The notes: generated by a model from the letters alone, not told the origin. Positions 37,529 through 46,575 are shown, numbered from the stretch's first letter. The stretch is 64,000 nt of DNA from Neisseria macacae ATCC 33926 (GCF_022749495.1 NZ_CP094241.1:2046001-2110000); one strand, 5' to 3'. Program-made: numbers and translations.

Positions 37529-38788
37529 CTATTTACCACGCATCAATTCAAAAAACTCATCATTGTTTTTGGAGTCTTTGAGTTTGCCCACCAAAAATTC
37601 GGTCGCCTCAATTTCGTCCATCGGATGCAGGAATTTGCGCAAGAGCCACATGCGCTGCAACTGGTCGTTCGGCACCAACAATTCTTCGCGGCGTGTGCCG
37701 GATTTGTTGATGTTGATGGCGGGAAACAGGCGTTTTTCCGCCATGCGGCGGTCGAGATGCAACTCCATATTGCCCGTACCTTTAAATTCTTCGTAAATCA
37801 CGTCGTCCATGCGGCTGCCGGTTTCTACCAAAGCGGTCGCAATAATGGTGAGCGAGCCGCCTTCTTCTACATTGCGCGCTGCGCCGAAGAAGCGTTTGGG
37901 GCGGTGGAGGGCATTGGCATCTACGCCGCCGGTCAGGATTTTGCCGGAAGTGGGTACAACGGTATTGTAGGCGCGGGCGAGACGGGTAATCGAATCAAGC
38001 AGGATGACCACGTCTTTTTTGTGTTCGACCATGCGCTTGGCTTTTTCAATCACCATTTCCGCCACTTGGACATGGCGCTGCGCCGGTTCGTCGAAGGTGG
38101 AGGAAACTACTTCGCCGCGCACGGAACGGCTCATTTCGGTAACCTCTTCCGGACGTTCGTCAATCAACAAGACAATGAGTTCGACATCGGGATAGTTGGC
38201 GGTAATCGCGTGGGCGATGTTTTGCAGCATCACGGTCTTACCGGTTTTCGGCGGTGCAACCAACAGGGCGCGTTGTCCGCGGCCGATGGGGGACACTAAA
38301 TCAATAGCACGGCCGGTAAGGTTTTCTTCGGCTTTAATGTCGCGCTCGAGTTTGAATTGTTTGGTAGGGAAAAGCGGGGTGAGGTTTTCGAAGAGGATTT
38401 TGTGTTTGCAGACTTCGGGATGATCGCCGTTGATGCTGTCGAGGCGGACGAGGGCGAAATAGCGTTCGTTGTCTTTGGGTACGCGTACGCTGCCTTCAAT
38501 GGTGTCGCCCGTATGCAGGTTGAAGCGGCGGATTTGCGTGGGTGAGACGTAGATATCGTCGGGACCCGCGAGGTAGGAAGTGTCCGCGCTGCGTAAAAAG
38601 CCGAAGCCGTCGGGCAGGATTTCGAGCGTACCTGAACAGGTAAAGCTTTCGCCCTGCTTCATCATTTGGCGGACGATGGCAAATACGAGGTCTTGTTTGC
38701 GGAAACGGTTGGCGTTTTCAATGCCGTGTTCTTCTGCCATTTCCAAGAGTTTGGAAATGTGTAGGGTTTGTAGTTCTGAAACGTGCAT
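37529..38788 (-). CDS. rho: Transcription termination factor Rho
   Basis: A 419-aa hexameric RNA helicase. The N-terminal helical domain begins MHVSELQTLHISKLLEMAEE. The RNA-binding cold-shock-like domain has GFGFLRSADTSYLAGPDDIYVSP. The Walker A is GQRALLVAPPKTGKTVML (about residues 170-187), Walker B is VVILLDSITRLARAYN, and the Q/R loops follow. The length equals that of E. coli Rho. I start at MHVSEL (38786-38788). A DUS at about 38832 lies in its upstream region. Confidence 0.97.
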   Translation of the reverse strand: MHVSELQTLHISKLLEMAEEHGIENANRFRKQDLVFAIVRQMMKQGESFTCSGTLEILPDGFGFLRSADTSYLAGPDDIYVSPTQIRRFNLHTGDTIEGSVRVPKDNERYFALVRLDSINGDHPEVCKHKILFENLTPLFPTKQFKLERDIKAEENLTGRAIDLVSPIGRGQRALLVAPPKTGKTVMLQNIAHAITANYPDVELIVLLIDERPEEVTEMSRSVRGEVVSSTFDEPAQRHVQVAEMVIEKAKRMVEHKKDVVILLDSITRLARAYNTVVPTSGKILTGGVDANALHRPKRFFGAARNVEEGGSLTIIATALVETGSRMDDVIYEEFKGTGNMELHLDRRMAEKRLFPAININKSGTRREELLVPNDQLQRMWLLRKFLHPMDEIEATEFLVGKLKDSKNNDEFFELMRGK

Positions 38789-38982
38789 GATTTTTGACAG
38801 TTGTATTGGAAAGAATGGGATTCGGAAGACAGAGGTCGTCTGAAAAGAATAGTGTACGGAACGTACGATGATTTTTGAGAAACCTGAATTGTAGGCAGTC
38901 GGAGGGCGGGTGTCAAATTTAGGCAGGGCAAGGTTTGTATGGCATAGGTTTTGTTGCATGACTGGTAACATTGAATTGAAAA

Positions 38983-39014
38983 AGTCGTCTGAAAAATACG
39001 TTTCAGACGACCTG
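38983..39014 (-). terminator. Inverted DUS pair beyond the BPSS1780 gene
   Basis: AAAAGTCGTCTGAAA with TTTCAGACGACCT, 30 bp after the stop of the membrane protein gene. Confidence 0.55.
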
Positions 39015-39043
39015 TTATAAAGCAATAATAATCCTTCTGCTAT

Positions 39044-39979
39044 TTAGCGTTTGTTCAGATAACCCTCGGGGAAGATGCTGTGATATGAGGTGTATAGACC
39101 GATTGCCATCATAGAATAAGGAACTGTGAAGACAGAACCAGACAAAATTGTAAGAAAAATGAAAACTTCCCATATTTGCTGTTCCCCTCCTGCGCCTAAC
39201 AGTTGTCCTCCTACACCCAATACAAAAATAATTGGTATAGCAAATAATGTCATTGCCAACCCAAATGCCATAATAACGCCAAACCAAATCAAGCTATATA
39301 CCAGAAACGCAGGGATATTGCGAAAACAGGCATTTAAGCTAACCTTAATGGCGGCAACTGGTCTGATATCCTCCAACATGACCAAAGCAGGAGTCAACCA
39401 AAACATCATAGAACCAATGCTAATGACCATCAGCATTATAATGAACACAAGTGACTCCCCCATCGGCAACATCTCTAGAGCAGAGAGATTTCCTTTCGTA
39501 AGCAACATGATAGGAATAACAGCAACCAACGCAAGAAGCAGTATCGCAACTATACTCATCAGCATAAGAACTAGGAACGAACCGATCTTTTTAGTTGAAA
39601 AACCTGCAAACAAACTACCAAAGTTAAAATTCGCACCTTTTGCGGTTTGATGTGCCAGCAGCACAATACCACCTAGGAAACAATAGCTTCCCCAATATAC
39701 AAACAGATTGATGATCACTTCGCGTATGACTATACCTAAGGACAATTGATTGAAGGTCATAGGCTGGCTGCCTTCTGCTGCATAGCTGGACAACAAACCC
39801 AAAGCAATCGGGATAAGGAAGAACAAAACCATTGCCCCTATCCATTTTAATTTGTATTTATTAAAAATACGCCATGATTCGGCAAACCAATTTACCCCTT
39901 CACTTGCACGCAAACGTTTGGGTTGATTAACGGGGCTATTAGGTACAGCAATATGTTGCGTAGGTTGCGAAGTTTCCAT
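39044..39979 (-). CDS. BPSS1780-family polytopic membrane protein
   Basis: A 311-aa inner-membrane protein with about six hydrophobic segments. The N-terminal soluble part ends with RLRASEGVNWFAESWRIFNK, a motif typical of the BPSS1780 family (membrane proteins of unknown function in beta-proteobacteria). The sequence is moderately AT-rich. I start at METSQP (39977-39979); an ATG 15 nt upstream is possible. IS copy B is inserted about 100 bp upstream and may separate the gene from its original promoter region. Confidence 0.8.
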   Translation of the reverse strand: METSQPTQHIAVPNSPVNQPKRLRASEGVNWFAESWRIFNKYKLKWIGAMVLFFLIPIALGLLSSYAAEGSQPMTFNQLSLGIVIREVIINLFVYWGSYCFLGGIVLLAHQTAKGANFNFGSLFAGFSTKKIGSFLVLMLMSIVAILLLALVAVIPIMLLTKGNLSALEMLPMGESLVFIIMLMVISIGSMMFWLTPALVMLEDIRPVAAIKVSLNACFRNIPAFLVYSLIWFGVIMAFGLAMTLFAIPIIFVLGVGGQLLGAGGEQQIWEVFIFLTILSGSVFTVPYSMMAIGLYTSYHSIFPEGYLNKR

Positions 39980-40134
39980 AAAAATAATTTCCAAGTTTAT
40001 GAATGAGAAAAATTATCATTATATCATAAAACATAGGTTTATTTATTGAGCCTTTTTGACAATAGGTCGTCTGAAATCTGAACTGCACCCCAAAAGTTGG
40101 ACATCCCCTCCAACTCACAAGGTGCAGTTTTTTT

Positions 40135-40485
40135 ATGAGCAAATATACATTACACTTCAAATACCAAGCCGTACTCCACTACCTGCATATACGCAGCCAA
40201 CAGCGTACCGCAGACCACTACGGCATTTCCCGAACCCACCTGAGACGATGGATACGCGCCTATCAAGAAGGCGGTATCGGCGCACTCGAACATCCCCAAT
40301 CCAAAACCATGCCCCAACACCGCAAAAACCCCTTCATCGCCGACAAACCCGACCAAGAAAAAACGCAGGCAGAGCTTATCGAAGAGTTGTGCTATATGCG
40401 CGCAGAGGTCGCCTACCTAAAGGAGTTAAAAGCCCTCAGCCAAAAACAGACCGAAAAGGACAAAGCCAAACCGTCCAAACACTGA
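40135..40485 (+). CDS. IS3-family transposase OrfA, copy B
   Basis: A 116-aa helix-turn-helix protein that binds the IS ends, identical in sequence to the copy A product. It is translated from MSKY just inside the terminal repeat and overlaps orfB. Confidence 0.93.
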   Translation: MSKYTLHFKYQAVLHYLHIRSQQRTADHYGISRTHLRRWIRAYQEGGIGALEHPQSKTMPQHRKNPFIADKPDQEKTQAELIEELCYMRAEVAYLKELKALSQKQTEKDKAKPSKH

Positions 40486-41285
40486 GGGCGCAACACCCGC
40501 TCAAATACCTGCTGCACATCGCAAACCTGCCCAAAAGCAGCTTTTACTACCATCACCAAGACCGACCCGATCCCGACGCAGCCGACAAAGCACTCCTTGT
40601 CGAAACCTACCGGCGGCATAAAGGACGCTACGGACAAAGGCGCATTGCCGCCGCATTAGATTGGAACCGCAAAAAAGTGGCGCGGTTGATGAAGCAGTTG
40701 GAACTGAAAGCCCTCATACGGGCGAAAAAAGCCTACCGCCATCCCGCCATGGGCGAGATATCGGAGCACCTCCTCAAACGCCTATTCAAAGCTGAAAAGC
40801 CCAACGAAAAATGGCTGACCGACGTTACCGAACTCAAAGGAAAGGACGGCAAACTGTACCTCTCGCCAATCTTGGACTTGTTCAACCGCGAGATCGTCGC
40901 CTACGCCATGAGCCGCAGAGCCGACAGCGAAATGGTGAAGGAAATGCTCGAAAAAGCCGCCCCCCGTCTGACTGATAAAGGAACGATGCTTCATTCGGAC
41001 CAAGGTGTGCTGTACCGTACGGCGGGGTATAGGGAATTGCTTGCGGAGCATTCCATGGTTCAAAGCATGTCGCGAAAGGCGAACTGTTGGGACAATGCGC
41101 CGATGGAAAGCTTCTTTGCGGTGTTGAAGACGGAGTGTTTCTATAACGCAGGTGAATTGACGGTAGATGAATTGATGAAGCAGATAGATGACTATATGGA
41201 TTACTACAACCGGGAGCGTTGCAGTTTGAAATTGAAAAAGCTGAGTCCTGTCGCATACAGAACCCAGCTTGCACAGAGCGCCTGA
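40389..41285 (+). CDS. IS3-family transposase OrfB (DDE), copy B
   Basis: A 298-aa integrase-core protein counted from GTG at 40389, with the triad Asp (WLTDVTEL), Asp (MLHSDQGV) and Glu (PMESFFAVLKTE) intact. The frame is open further upstream across orfA, but that part is not conserved protein. The active product should be the OrfAB frameshift fusion. Confidence 0.93.
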   Translation: MLYARRGRLPKGVKSPQPKTDRKGQSQTVQTLRAQHPLKYLLHIANLPKSSFYYHHQDRPDPDAADKALLVETYRRHKGRYGQRRIAAALDWNRKKVARLMKQLELKALIRAKKAYRHPAMGEISEHLLKRLFKAEKPNEKWLTDVTELKGKDGKLYLSPILDLFNREIVAYAMSRRADSEMVKEMLEKAAPRLTDKGTMLHSDQGVLYRTAGYRELLAEHSMVQSMSRKANCWDNAPMESFFAVLKTECFYNAGELTVDELMKQIDDYMDYYNRERCSLKLKKLSPVAYRTQLAQSA

Positions 41286-41385
41286 ATAGGCTTTTATGAG
41301 CGTCCAAGATTTGGGGGCCAGTTCAATCTTTTCAGACGACCCCATTTATAACCACACACCCCTTTCTTCTTTGGAAGTTTGATAA

Positions 41386-42282
41386 ATGACTACACCCACA
41401 CCCAAAGACCCTCTCGGTTCTGCATGGATGATTGTTGCCGCACTCGGTTTTACCGTCATGAACGTGTGCATCAAAGCCGCGGCAGCAAAATTCGGTTTCA
41501 ACAGTGGCGAACTGGTATTTTGGCGCATGAGTTTTGCTGCCGTCGTATTAGGCATAATGGCAAAAGCACGCGGCGACACCTTTGCCACACCACATTGGAA
41601 AACCCACCTCAACCGCAGCGTTGTCGGTACAGCCGCCATGTTTTGTCTGTTTTATGCCGTCATGCACCTGCCACTGGCAACGGGGGTAACCTTAAGCTAC
41701 ACCTCCTCGATTTTTCTGGCGGTATTTTCATTTTTTATCCTGAAAGAGCGGATCGCGTTTTATACGCAGGCAGTTTTGTTATTTGGCTTTTTCGGTGTCG
41801 TCCTGCTGCTGAACCCTTCGTTCAAAGGCGGACAGGAAATCGCCGCATTGGCAGGCTTGGCGGGCGGAGCCATGTCAGGTTGGGCGTATTTGCAGGTACG
41901 CGAACTGTCATTGCTCGGCGAGCCGGGTTGGCGGGTAGTGTTTTATTTTTCGATAACCGGCGTCGTTATGGCATCGGTTTGGGCAACTTTGACCGGCTGG
42001 CACAGCATTCCCCTCTCCGCCCTGCCCTATCTTTTCTGCATCGGGCTTGCCGCCATGCTTGCCCAACTTTCCATGACCCGCGCCTATAAAGTCGGCAACA
42101 AATTCACCGTCGCCTCTCTTTCTTATCTGACCGTCGTCTTTTCCGCCCTATCAGGCACGATATTTTTGGGCGATACCGTCACTTGGCAGGAAACCTTTGG
42201 TATGATTATTATTGTCACAAGCGGCATATTAAGCAGCATCCGGCCGGTTTCGATTAAAAAGTGGCTTACCAAAACAAGCTGA
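41386..42282 (+). CDS. EamA/DMT-superfamily permease
   Basis: A 298-aa inner-membrane protein with ten predicted helices formed by two EamA repeats (about residues 10-140 and 152-285; LPLATGVTLSYTSSIFLAVFSFFIL is typical of repeat 1). Members export metabolites or amino acids or take up S-adenosylmethionine-like compounds; the substrate is not evident. The SpoIIAA-like gene follows 42 bp later and is probably co-transcribed. Confidence 0.88.
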   Translation: MTTPTPKDPLGSAWMIVAALGFTVMNVCIKAAAAKFGFNSGELVFWRMSFAAVVLGIMAKARGDTFATPHWKTHLNRSVVGTAAMFCLFYAVMHLPLATGVTLSYTSSIFLAVFSFFILKERIAFYTQAVLLFGFFGVVLLLNPSFKGGQEIAALAGLAGGAMSGWAYLQVRELSLLGEPGWRVVFYFSITGVVMASVWATLTGWHSIPLSALPYLFCIGLAAMLAQLSMTRAYKVGNKFTVASLSYLTVVFSALSGTIFLGDTVTWQETFGMIIIVTSGILSSIRPVSIKKWLTKTS

Positions 42283-42324
42283 CCATCAACCTCATCATTA
42301 ACATCATATAAAAAGGAGAGTACG

Positions 42325-42684
42325 ATGATTTCCATCCGCGAGCAGTCTTACGGTTTGAATGTGGCGCTGTACAACGAATTTACCCTCGACGATTTCCGCC
42401 AGCTTGAAGCTGCCTTATTGGAAAGCAAACAAAAAATCCACTTACCCGACGTCCTTTTGGATTTGTCCATGCTGAAAGATTTCACAATCGATATGGCGAT
42501 GGAGCAAATCAAATTCCTCAATCAACATGAAAACGACTTCGGCCGCGTCGCTGTCATTACAGACGACATTTGGATCAAACTCGGCGCCCGCCTCTCCAGC
42601 CTGTTGACCAACCAACATCCGAAATATTTTGACGATGCCACTAAGGCACAAGAATGGCTGTTGGCAAGCAATTTCAGGCAATAA
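42325..42684 (+). CDS. SpoIIAA-like (STAS/SEC14-type) protein
   Basis: A 119-aa cytoplasmic protein of the SpoIIAA-like family (MISIREQSYGLNVALYNEFTLDDFRQLEAAL; DVLLDLSMLKDFT; FGRVAVITDD). Function unknown; family members bind small ligands or membranes. AAAGGAGAG precedes the ATG. It probably shares a transcript with the permease. Confidence 0.78.
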   Translation: MISIREQSYGLNVALYNEFTLDDFRQLEAALLESKQKIHLPDVLLDLSMLKDFTIDMAMEQIKFLNQHENDFGRVAVITDDIWIKLGARLSSLLTNQHPKYFDDATKAQEWLLASNFRQ

Positions 42685-42881
42685 AAATGAAGGGCTGAAA
42701 CAGTCGAAATAGCATCCCGCCCTTTTCACCTTCTGAATTTCTCTCGGAAGGGGTCGTCTGAAACATGCAAAATACACACAAAATAGCCCCGTTTTAGTGT
42801 TATCAATGACGTTTTTTCATTTAAATATGCTAAAACTCGATAATTTGTGTAAAATACACTCCACATAAGGATAGGATTCCC

Positions 42882-43619
42882 ATGCTGCTGATTCCCGCAA
42901 TCGATTTAAAAGAAGGTCGCTGCGTGCGCCTGAAACAAGGTTTGATGGAGCAGGCGACGGTGTTTTCCGATTCGCCCGCCGAAACTGCGCTGCATTGGTT
43001 CAAGCAAGGCGCGCGCCGTTTGCATTTGGTGGATTTGAACGGCGCATTTGCCGGTGTTCCGCAAAATTTTCCTGCTATCAAGGACATCCTCGCTGCCGTT
43101 GCCAAAGACATTCCCGTACAACTGGGCGGCGGGATACGCGATTTGGAAACCATTGAAAAATATTTGGATTTGGGATTGAACGACGTCATTATCGGTACGG
43201 CGGCGGTAAAAAATCCCGACTTCGTGCGCGAGGCGTGCAAAATATTTCCCGGGCAGATTATCGTCGGGTTGGATGCCAAAGACGGCATGGTGGCGATAGA
43301 CGGCTGGGCGACCGTAACCGAACATCATGTGATTGATTTGGCGAAACGTTTTGAAGACGACGGCGTCAACAGCATTATTTACACCGACATCGGCCGCGAC
43401 GGCATGATGAGCGGCGTGAACATCGACGCAACCGTCAAACTGGCGCAAGCTGTCGCCATTCCGGTTATCGCATCGGGCGGATTGACCAATTTGGACGACA
43501 TCCGCGCTTTGTGTGCCGTTGAGAAACACGGCGTGGCGGGTGCGATTACCGGTCGTGCGATTTACGAGGGCAGTATTGATTTTTCCCAAGCGCAGCAGCT
43601 GGCGGATTCGCTGGCATAA
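42882..43619 (+). CDS. hisA: Phosphoribosylformimino-5-aminoimidazole carboxamide ribotide isomerase
   Basis: A 245-aa (beta/alpha)8 enzyme of histidine synthesis converting ProFAR to PRFAR. Catalytic Asp8 is in LLIPAIDLKEGRCVRL and Asp127-type in VGLDAKDGMVAIDGW; the phosphate sites VQLGGGIRDLETIE and IASGGLTNLDDI are in the two halves. It precedes hisF in the same direction but they are separated by about 820 bp with a small membrane-protein gene. A 24-nt repeat array follows the stop. Confidence 0.96.
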   Translation: MLLIPAIDLKEGRCVRLKQGLMEQATVFSDSPAETALHWFKQGARRLHLVDLNGAFAGVPQNFPAIKDILAAVAKDIPVQLGGGIRDLETIEKYLDLGLNDVIIGTAAVKNPDFVREACKIFPGQIIVGLDAKDGMVAIDGWATVTEHHVIDLAKRFEDDGVNSIIYTDIGRDGMMSGVNIDATVKLAQAVAIPVIASGGLTNLDDIRALCAVEKHGVAGAITGRAIYEGSIDFSQAQQLADSLA

Positions 43620-43975
43620 GTTGTATTGGCGGAACCCGCCGCACTCGTTTTGACGAAATTCGTTACACTCATTTTAGCGAAACTCGCTGCGCTCGTTTTC
43701 AGACGACCTTATTTAAAAACAACCATCCAGGTCGTCTGAAATGACCTATGTTTTCTTACTCACTTGTCCCGCCGTTTTCAAACAATATAGCGGGGCGAAG
43801 ATACAAAATAATCGGTTGAACCTGTTTGCCTTCATTGTTGTCCTGTCTTCACAGGCAGGACAAAAGATGGGTTCGTCCATTTTTCTTCACAATAAAAGGC
43901 GGCAGACCGCCGAATATTGTTTGGGACTCACCATCCCACACTCACTAGTTTTATTTACTTTTCAAGGGGTATTTC
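43620..43975. other. Spacer between hisA and the small membrane-protein gene
   Basis: Holds three 24-nt repeat units (43629-43700) ending in a DUS, a second DUS near 43731 and a possible hairpin TTGTCCTG/CAGGACAA (about 43838-43863). The 80-codon frame at 43741 has no support. Confidence 0.5.
43629..43700 (+). repeat. Three tandem 24-nt DUS-linked repeats
   Basis: Three units of 24 nt with the plan stem(4)-AAY-stem(4)-12 nt ending in TCGTTTT. The stems change together: GCGG/CCGC, ACGA/TCGT and GCGA/TCGC. The last unit runs straight into TTTCAGACGACCT, an inverted DUS. Confidence 0.75.
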
Positions 43976-44293
43976 ATGTTTGAAGCATTTATTTTGGGCT
44001 TTTGGATTATCTGGTCGTCCGGCCGCAACGTACGCGCCGTCAGCGAAGGTTTGGGATTTACCATTATCGCCATCCTCGTCCGCCAGCTTTCCGCGTTCGA
44101 TATGCCGATGATCGACACCTATTGGATGGTGTTTAACGGCGCGTTATGGGCATTTGCCAGCACAGTGTTTTATATCGTCGGACGCTTCAGCGGCAGCTTT
44201 ATGACTTCCTGCGTATTCGCCGCCATTGCAGGCGTCGGCTATTTCCAACTGCTCCAACACCTGCCCAAATGGGTGCACAACTGGCTGGCGTGA
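43976..44293 (+). CDS. Small membrane protein of unknown function, between hisA and hisF
   Basis: A 105-aa protein with three or four hydrophobic segments (MFEAFILGFWIIWSSG; LGFTIIAILVRQL; MVFNGALWAFASTVFYIVG; CVFAAIAGVGYFQLL). AAGGGG lies at a good distance before the ATG. I do not recognise the family. It lies between hisA and hisF in the same direction, so it may be co-transcribed with the his genes without a metabolic link. Confidence 0.7.
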   Translation: MFEAFILGFWIIWSSGRNVRAVSEGLGFTIIAILVRQLSAFDMPMIDTYWMVFNGALWAFASTVFYIVGRFSGSFMTSCVFAAIAGVGYFQLLQHLPKWVHNWLA

Positions 44294-44354
44294 CACCTGC
44301 CTTGCCGGTATCAATGATTTGAAAAGTCGTCTGAAACGGATTGTCCGTTTGGGT

Positions 44355-44402
44355 GGAATCCGTTGTATGGGTTTTAGCGAAACCCGCTGCGCCCACTTTC
44401 AG
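44355..44402 (+). repeat. Two degenerate 24-nt DUS-linked repeats
   Basis: Two units (GTGGAATCCG... and GCGAAACCCGCTGCGCCC...) ending in TTTCAGACGACC, located in the 144-bp spacer before hisF. Same family as at 43629 and 46137. Confidence 0.6.
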
Positions 44403-44437
44403 ACGACCTCATTCCTAGATTTGGAAAGGCATTCAAA

Positions 44438-45205
44438 ATGGCACTGGCAAAACGCATCATCCCCTGTCTCGACGTCAAAGACGGCCGCGTCGTCAAAGGC
44501 GTAAACTTTCTCGGTTTGCGCGATGCTGGCAATCCCGTCGATGTCGCCAAACGCTACAACGACGAAGGTGCGGACGAGCTGACCTTCCTCGACATCACTG
44601 CCTCCTCCGACAACCGCGACACCATTTTGCACGTCATCGAAGACGTTGCCTCACAGGTTTTCATTCCGCTGACCGTCGGCGGTGGTGTACGCACCGTAGC
44701 CGACATCCGCCGCCTGCTCAATGCCGGTGCGGACAAAGCCAGCATCAACACCGCTGCCGTTACCAATCCCGATTTAGTCAACGAAGCCGCCGGATTTTTC
44801 GGTTCGCAAGCCATCGTCGTCGCCGTCGATGCCAAAGCCGTCAATCCCGAAAACACCCGCTGGGAAATTTTTACCCACGGCGGGCGCACGCCGACGGGCT
44901 TGGACGCAGTCGAATGGGCGGTTGAAATGCAGCGTCGTGGCGCGGGCGAAATCCTGCTCACCAGCATGGACAGGGACGGCACGAAACAAGGCTTCAACCT
45001 GCCGCTGACCCGCGCTGTCAGCGAAGCAGTCGATATTCCCGTCATCGCTTCCGGCGGCGTCGGCAATGTTCAGCATCTGATTGACGGCATCAAAGAAGGT
45101 AAAGCCGATGCCGTGCTTGCCGCCAGTATTTTCCACTTCGGCGAAGTCAGTATCCGCGATGCGAAGCTCGCCATGCGTGAAGCCGGAATCGAAGTGCGTC
45201 TGTAA
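44438..45205 (+). CDS. hisF: Imidazole glycerol phosphate synthase cyclase subunit
   Basis: A 255-aa (beta/alpha)8 cyclase that acts with the glutaminase HisH. Catalytic Asp11 is in KRIIPCLDVKDGRVVKG, and Asp130-type in VVAVDAKAVNP. Phosphate loops VGGGVRTVADIRRLL and IASGGVGNVQHL are present. It is followed by hisI after about 100 bp holding 24-nt repeats. hisH is not in the window next to it. Confidence 0.97.
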   Translation: MALAKRIIPCLDVKDGRVVKGVNFLGLRDAGNPVDVAKRYNDEGADELTFLDITASSDNRDTILHVIEDVASQVFIPLTVGGGVRTVADIRRLLNAGADKASINTAAVTNPDLVNEAAGFFGSQAIVVAVDAKAVNPENTRWEIFTHGGRTPTGLDAVEWAVEMQRRGAGEILLTSMDRDGTKQGFNLPLTRAVSEAVDIPVIASGGVGNVQHLIDGIKEGKADAVLAASIFHFGEVSIRDAKLAMREAGIEVRL

Positions 45206-45234
45206 GTTGAACTTGATTGACTCAAGGTCGTCTG

Positions 45235-45283
45235 AACGAGTGTAACGAGTTTCGCCAAAACGAGCGCAGTAAGTTTCGCCAAA
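45235..45283 (-). repeat. Two 24-nt DUS-linked repeats, reverse orientation
   Basis: Directly after a DUS (AGGTCGTCTGAA, 45225-45236) come two units reading ACGAGTGTAACGAGTTTCGCC and the like, the reverse complement of the 43629 family. The DUS is again at the same end of the repeat. Confidence 0.7.
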
Positions 45284-45302
45284 ATAAATAAGGATACCGA
45301 AT

Positions 45303-45701
45303 ATGGATAACAGCCTGCTCGAAGCCGTCAAATTCGATGAAAAAGGCTTGGTCTGCGCCATTGCCCAAGATAGGCAGACCCGCCGCGTATTGATGGTCGC
45401 ATGGATGAACGCCGAAGCCCTGCAAAAAACCGTAGAAACCGGTTTCGCCCACTATTACAGCCGCTCGCGCCAAAAACAATGGATGAAGGGCGAAGAATCA
45501 GGGCACACGCAAAAGGTGTACGAATTACGCCTCGACTGCGACGGCGACGCCATCGTGATGCTGATAGACCAAAACGGCGGCATCGCCTGCCATACGGGAC
45601 GCGAAAGCTGTTTCTACAAAGTCTGGAAAGACGGTGCATGGCAGACGGTTGATGCAGTGCTGAAAGACGAAGAGGCGATTTACGGGCATAAACACCCTTA
45701 G
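45303..45701 (+). CDS. hisI: Phosphoribosyl-AMP cyclohydrolase
   Basis: A 132-aa zinc- and magnesium-dependent enzyme, third step of histidine synthesis. RRVLMVAWMNAEALQKT, SRSRQKQWMKGEESGHTQ and the metal-binding LDCDGDAIVMLIDQ with GGIACHTGRESCFY are complete family motifs. It is separate from hisE, as in many beta-proteobacteria. It likely forms an operon hisF-hisI-hisE-hinT-tatABC. Confidence 0.96.
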   Translation: MDNSLLEAVKFDEKGLVCAIAQDRQTRRVLMVAWMNAEALQKTVETGFAHYYSRSRQKQWMKGEESGHTQKVYELRLDCDGDAIVMLIDQNGGIACHTGRESCFYKVWKDGAWQTVDAVLKDEEAIYGHKHP

Positions 45702-45766
45702 AGCGAACCGCCAACGAAACGGCCGTTTCACCTTGGCCGTCTGAAATTAAATTAAGAAAGCCCCTC

Positions 45767-46090
45767 ATGACCGACTCCATCCTCACCGCCATCCAAAACA
45801 CCATCGACTCGCGTAAAGGCGGCGACCCCGAAGCTTCCTATGTCGCCCAGCTTCTGCACAAAGGCGAAGACAAAATCCTCAAAAAAGTCATCGAAGAAGC
45901 GGGCGAAGTGCTGATGGCTTCGAAAGACGGCGGCGGCGAACACCTCGTTTACGAAGTGGCCGACTTATGGTTTCACACTATGGTTCTCTTGGCGCACCAT
46001 GGTTTGCGCGCCGAAGATGTCGTCAACGAGCTTGCGCGCCGTCAAGGTTTATCAGGCTTGGCGGAAAAAGCCTCTCGCAAAGAGTCTTGA
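45767..46090 (+). CDS. hisE: Phosphoribosyl-ATP pyrophosphatase
   Basis: A 107-aa MazG-like helical enzyme, second step of histidine synthesis. The motifs SYVAQLLHKGEDKILKKVIEEAGEV (about residues 24-48) and EVADLWFHTMVLLAHHGL match HisE. A DUS-like GGCCGTCTGAA of the AG dialect core lies in the spacer before it. Confidence 0.95.
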   Translation: MTDSILTAIQNTIDSRKGGDPEASYVAQLLHKGEDKILKKVIEEAGEVLMASKDGGGEHLVYEVADLWFHTMVLLAHHGLRAEDVVNELARRQGLSGLAEKASRKES

Positions 46091-46136
46091 ATTTATATTA
46101 CAATCCGACCTTATTCGTTTTTCTGCCGTCTGTTTG

Positions 46137-46232
46137 ACGAAACGCGCTGCACTCGTTTTAGCGAAACTCTATTCTCTCGTTTTAGCGAAACTCGTTGCAC
46201 TCGTTTTAGCGAAACTCGCTGCGCTCGTTTTC
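46137..46232 (+). repeat. Four tandem 24-nt DUS-linked repeats
   Basis: Four exact 24-nt units (46137, 46161, 46185, 46209) sharing GCGAAACTCG and CTCGTTTTA, ending in TTTCAGACGACCT just before hinT. Unit 2 has lost its stem (GCGA/TCTA). Confidence 0.8.
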
Positions 46233-46251
46233 AGACGACCTCGGAGCCATT

Positions 46252-46575
46252 ATGGACAACTGTATTTTCTGTAAAATCGCCGCCAAAGACATTCCGGCGC
46301 AAACCGTGTACGAAGACGACGAGATGTTGTGCTTCAAAGATATCCGTCCCGCCGCGCCGGTTCATCTGCTGCTGATTCCGAAAGTCCATTTCGACTCGCT
46401 GGCACACGCCGCGCCCGAACATCAAACCCTCTTGGGCAAAATGATGTTGAAAGTCCCTCAAATCGCCAAAGCGGCAGGTTTGACCGACGGCTTCAAAACC
46501 CTGATCAATACAGGCAAAGGCGGCGGGCAGGAAGTGTTCCACCTGCATATCCACATCATGGGTACGCCTGCGTAA
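46252..46575 (+). CDS. hinT: HIT-family nucleotide hydrolase (HinT-type)
   Basis: A 107-aa cytoplasmic purine nucleoside phosphoramidase. NCIFCKIAAKDIPAQTVYEDD is the family N-terminus and the histidine triad is HLHIHIMG (about residues 97-104). It lies between hisE and tatA in the same direction, probably in the same operon. Confidence 0.95.
   Translation: MDNCIFCKIAAKDIPAQTVYEDDEMLCFKDIRPAAPVHLLLIPKVHFDSLAHAAPEHQTLLGKMMLKVPQIAKAAGLTDGFKTLINTGKGGGQEVFHLHIHIMGTPA

Larger units (their letters stand above)
40079..41325 (+). mobile_element. Complete IS3-family (IS150-type) insertion sequence, copy B
   Basis: A 1247-bp element nearly identical to copy A and inverted relative to it. Ends TGAACTGCACCCCAAAAGTT and ...CAAGATTTGGGGGCCAGTTCA; flanked by a 3-bp target duplication ATC. 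It differs from copy A by one base in a T run and a handful of codons (for example Gly to Asp in the helix region and AsnAla to ArgAla near AMSR). It was inserted into a DUS-bearing spacer. Confidence 0.95.

Noticed and set aside
43741..43983. 80-codon ORF after hisA
   Set aside because: Starts inside a DUS flank, no ribosome site, overlaps the better supported membrane-protein start.
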